Shown here in pieces: positions 13,502-13,624 of a stretch of DNA of 13,624 nucleotides. The notes under the pieces were generated by a model, which saw only the letters and a list, made by a program, of their open reading frames with translations, was not told the DNA's origin and searched no databases. The DNA is taken from NCBI GenBank assembly GCA_021324715.1, contig JAJPIN010000187.1:1-13624 (forward strand). Direction: 5' to 3'. Source of the stretch: Nitrososphaeria archaeon (lineage in GTDB: Archaea; Thermoproteota; Nitrososphaeria; Nitrososphaerales; Nitrososphaeraceae). The position numbers and the translations under genes were made by a program. Numbering within the stretch: position 1 is the first letter of the stretch; each line of letters starts with the position of its first letter.

Positions 13502-13624
13502 CTAAGCTTTTGCGTAGAATCCGGCTCTTCTTTCATAAATTTGACCATTTTGCATTGCCTTTCTTATAAATTCTTTAGATTCATCTTCGGTGAACTTTCC
13601 TGTTTTCACAAGTTCATTAATGAA
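13502..13624 (-). CDS. C-terminal end of a gene truncated by the window edge; winged-helix-like tail
   Basis: The last 40 codons of a minus-strand gene end at TAG (13502-13504); the 5' part lies beyond the window. The visible residues start FINELVKTGKFTEDESKEFI and finish NGQIYERRAGFYAKA. The pattern of two helices followed by a short beta-wing (IYERRAGFY) resembles C-terminal winged-helix domains, such as the one at the end of archaeal MCM helicases, where a GxIYExRxGY-like wing is common. That is a tentative family resemblance on 40 residues, and other winged-helix proteins fit as well. It is on the same strand as hel308, 200 nt upstream of it, with no overlap. Confidence 0.65.
   Translation of the reverse strand, partial: FINELVKTGKFTEDESKEFIRKAMQNGQIYERRAGFYAKA

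Noticed and set aside
1..13624. tRNA or rRNA genes, CRISPR arrays, insertion sequences, prophage or attachment sites
   Set aside because: I looked for TΨC-like GGTTCRA tracts with cloverleaf partners, regularly spaced repeats, transposase or integrase motifs and long terminal repeats, and found none. A covariance-model scan would be needed to exclude small non-coding RNAs.

Overview
The window reads as a low-GC archaeal chromosome segment, most likely from an AT-rich member of the Nitrososphaeria (Thaumarchaeota, the ammonia-oxidising archaea). The archaeal assignment rests on the content: Rpo3 (RpoD) with uL13, eL18 (L18e) and uS9 in one operon, an Spt5 (NusG-type) factor beside uL11, a group II chaperonin (thermosome), a Hel308 helicase, a geranylgeranyl-reductase-family flavoprotein and a polytopic GlcNAc-1-P-transferase-type enzyme. 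TATA-like boxes lie about 26-34 nt upstream of many start codons, as expected for archaeal promoters with leaderless or very short-leader transcripts. The narrower placement (Nitrosocosmicus-like) is a guess from AT-richness and gene style; no marker in the window proves it.

Layout, left to right. 1-856: a small secreted or membrane-anchored protein (minus) in AT-rich sequence. 857-2173: glyA (minus). 2331-2498: a 55-residue zinc-ribbon protein (plus). 2586-4533: rpoD, rpl18e, rpl13, rps9 (minus), with 8-nt overlaps between the last three. 4600-5356: two uncharacterised plus-strand genes, the second a small CxxC/CxxH protein, divergent from rpoD across a short intergenic region with one symmetric TATA-like element. 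5381-8622: thermosome, rpl11, spt5 and a two-helix membrane protein (all minus). 8750-9784: a GGR-family flavoprotein (plus). 9846-13301: hel308, a PNPT-family transferase and a 79-residue membrane protein (minus). 13502-13624: the C-terminal end of a minus-strand gene that runs off the window.

Most of the window is information processing (transcription, translation, protein folding, DNA repair), with C1 metabolism (glyA) and envelope or lipid functions (the GGR-family protein and the PNPT enzyme with its membrane partner). I see no CRISPR array, transposon, integrase, prophage, tRNA or rRNA. I also see no convincing new defence or mobile system. The points most worth following up are an acidic N-terminal extension on Spt5, the single TATA-like element between two divergent TTG-start genes, a PNPT gene whose first membrane helix seems to be encoded upstream of its only canonical start, and several short zinc-binding or membrane proteins without assigned function.
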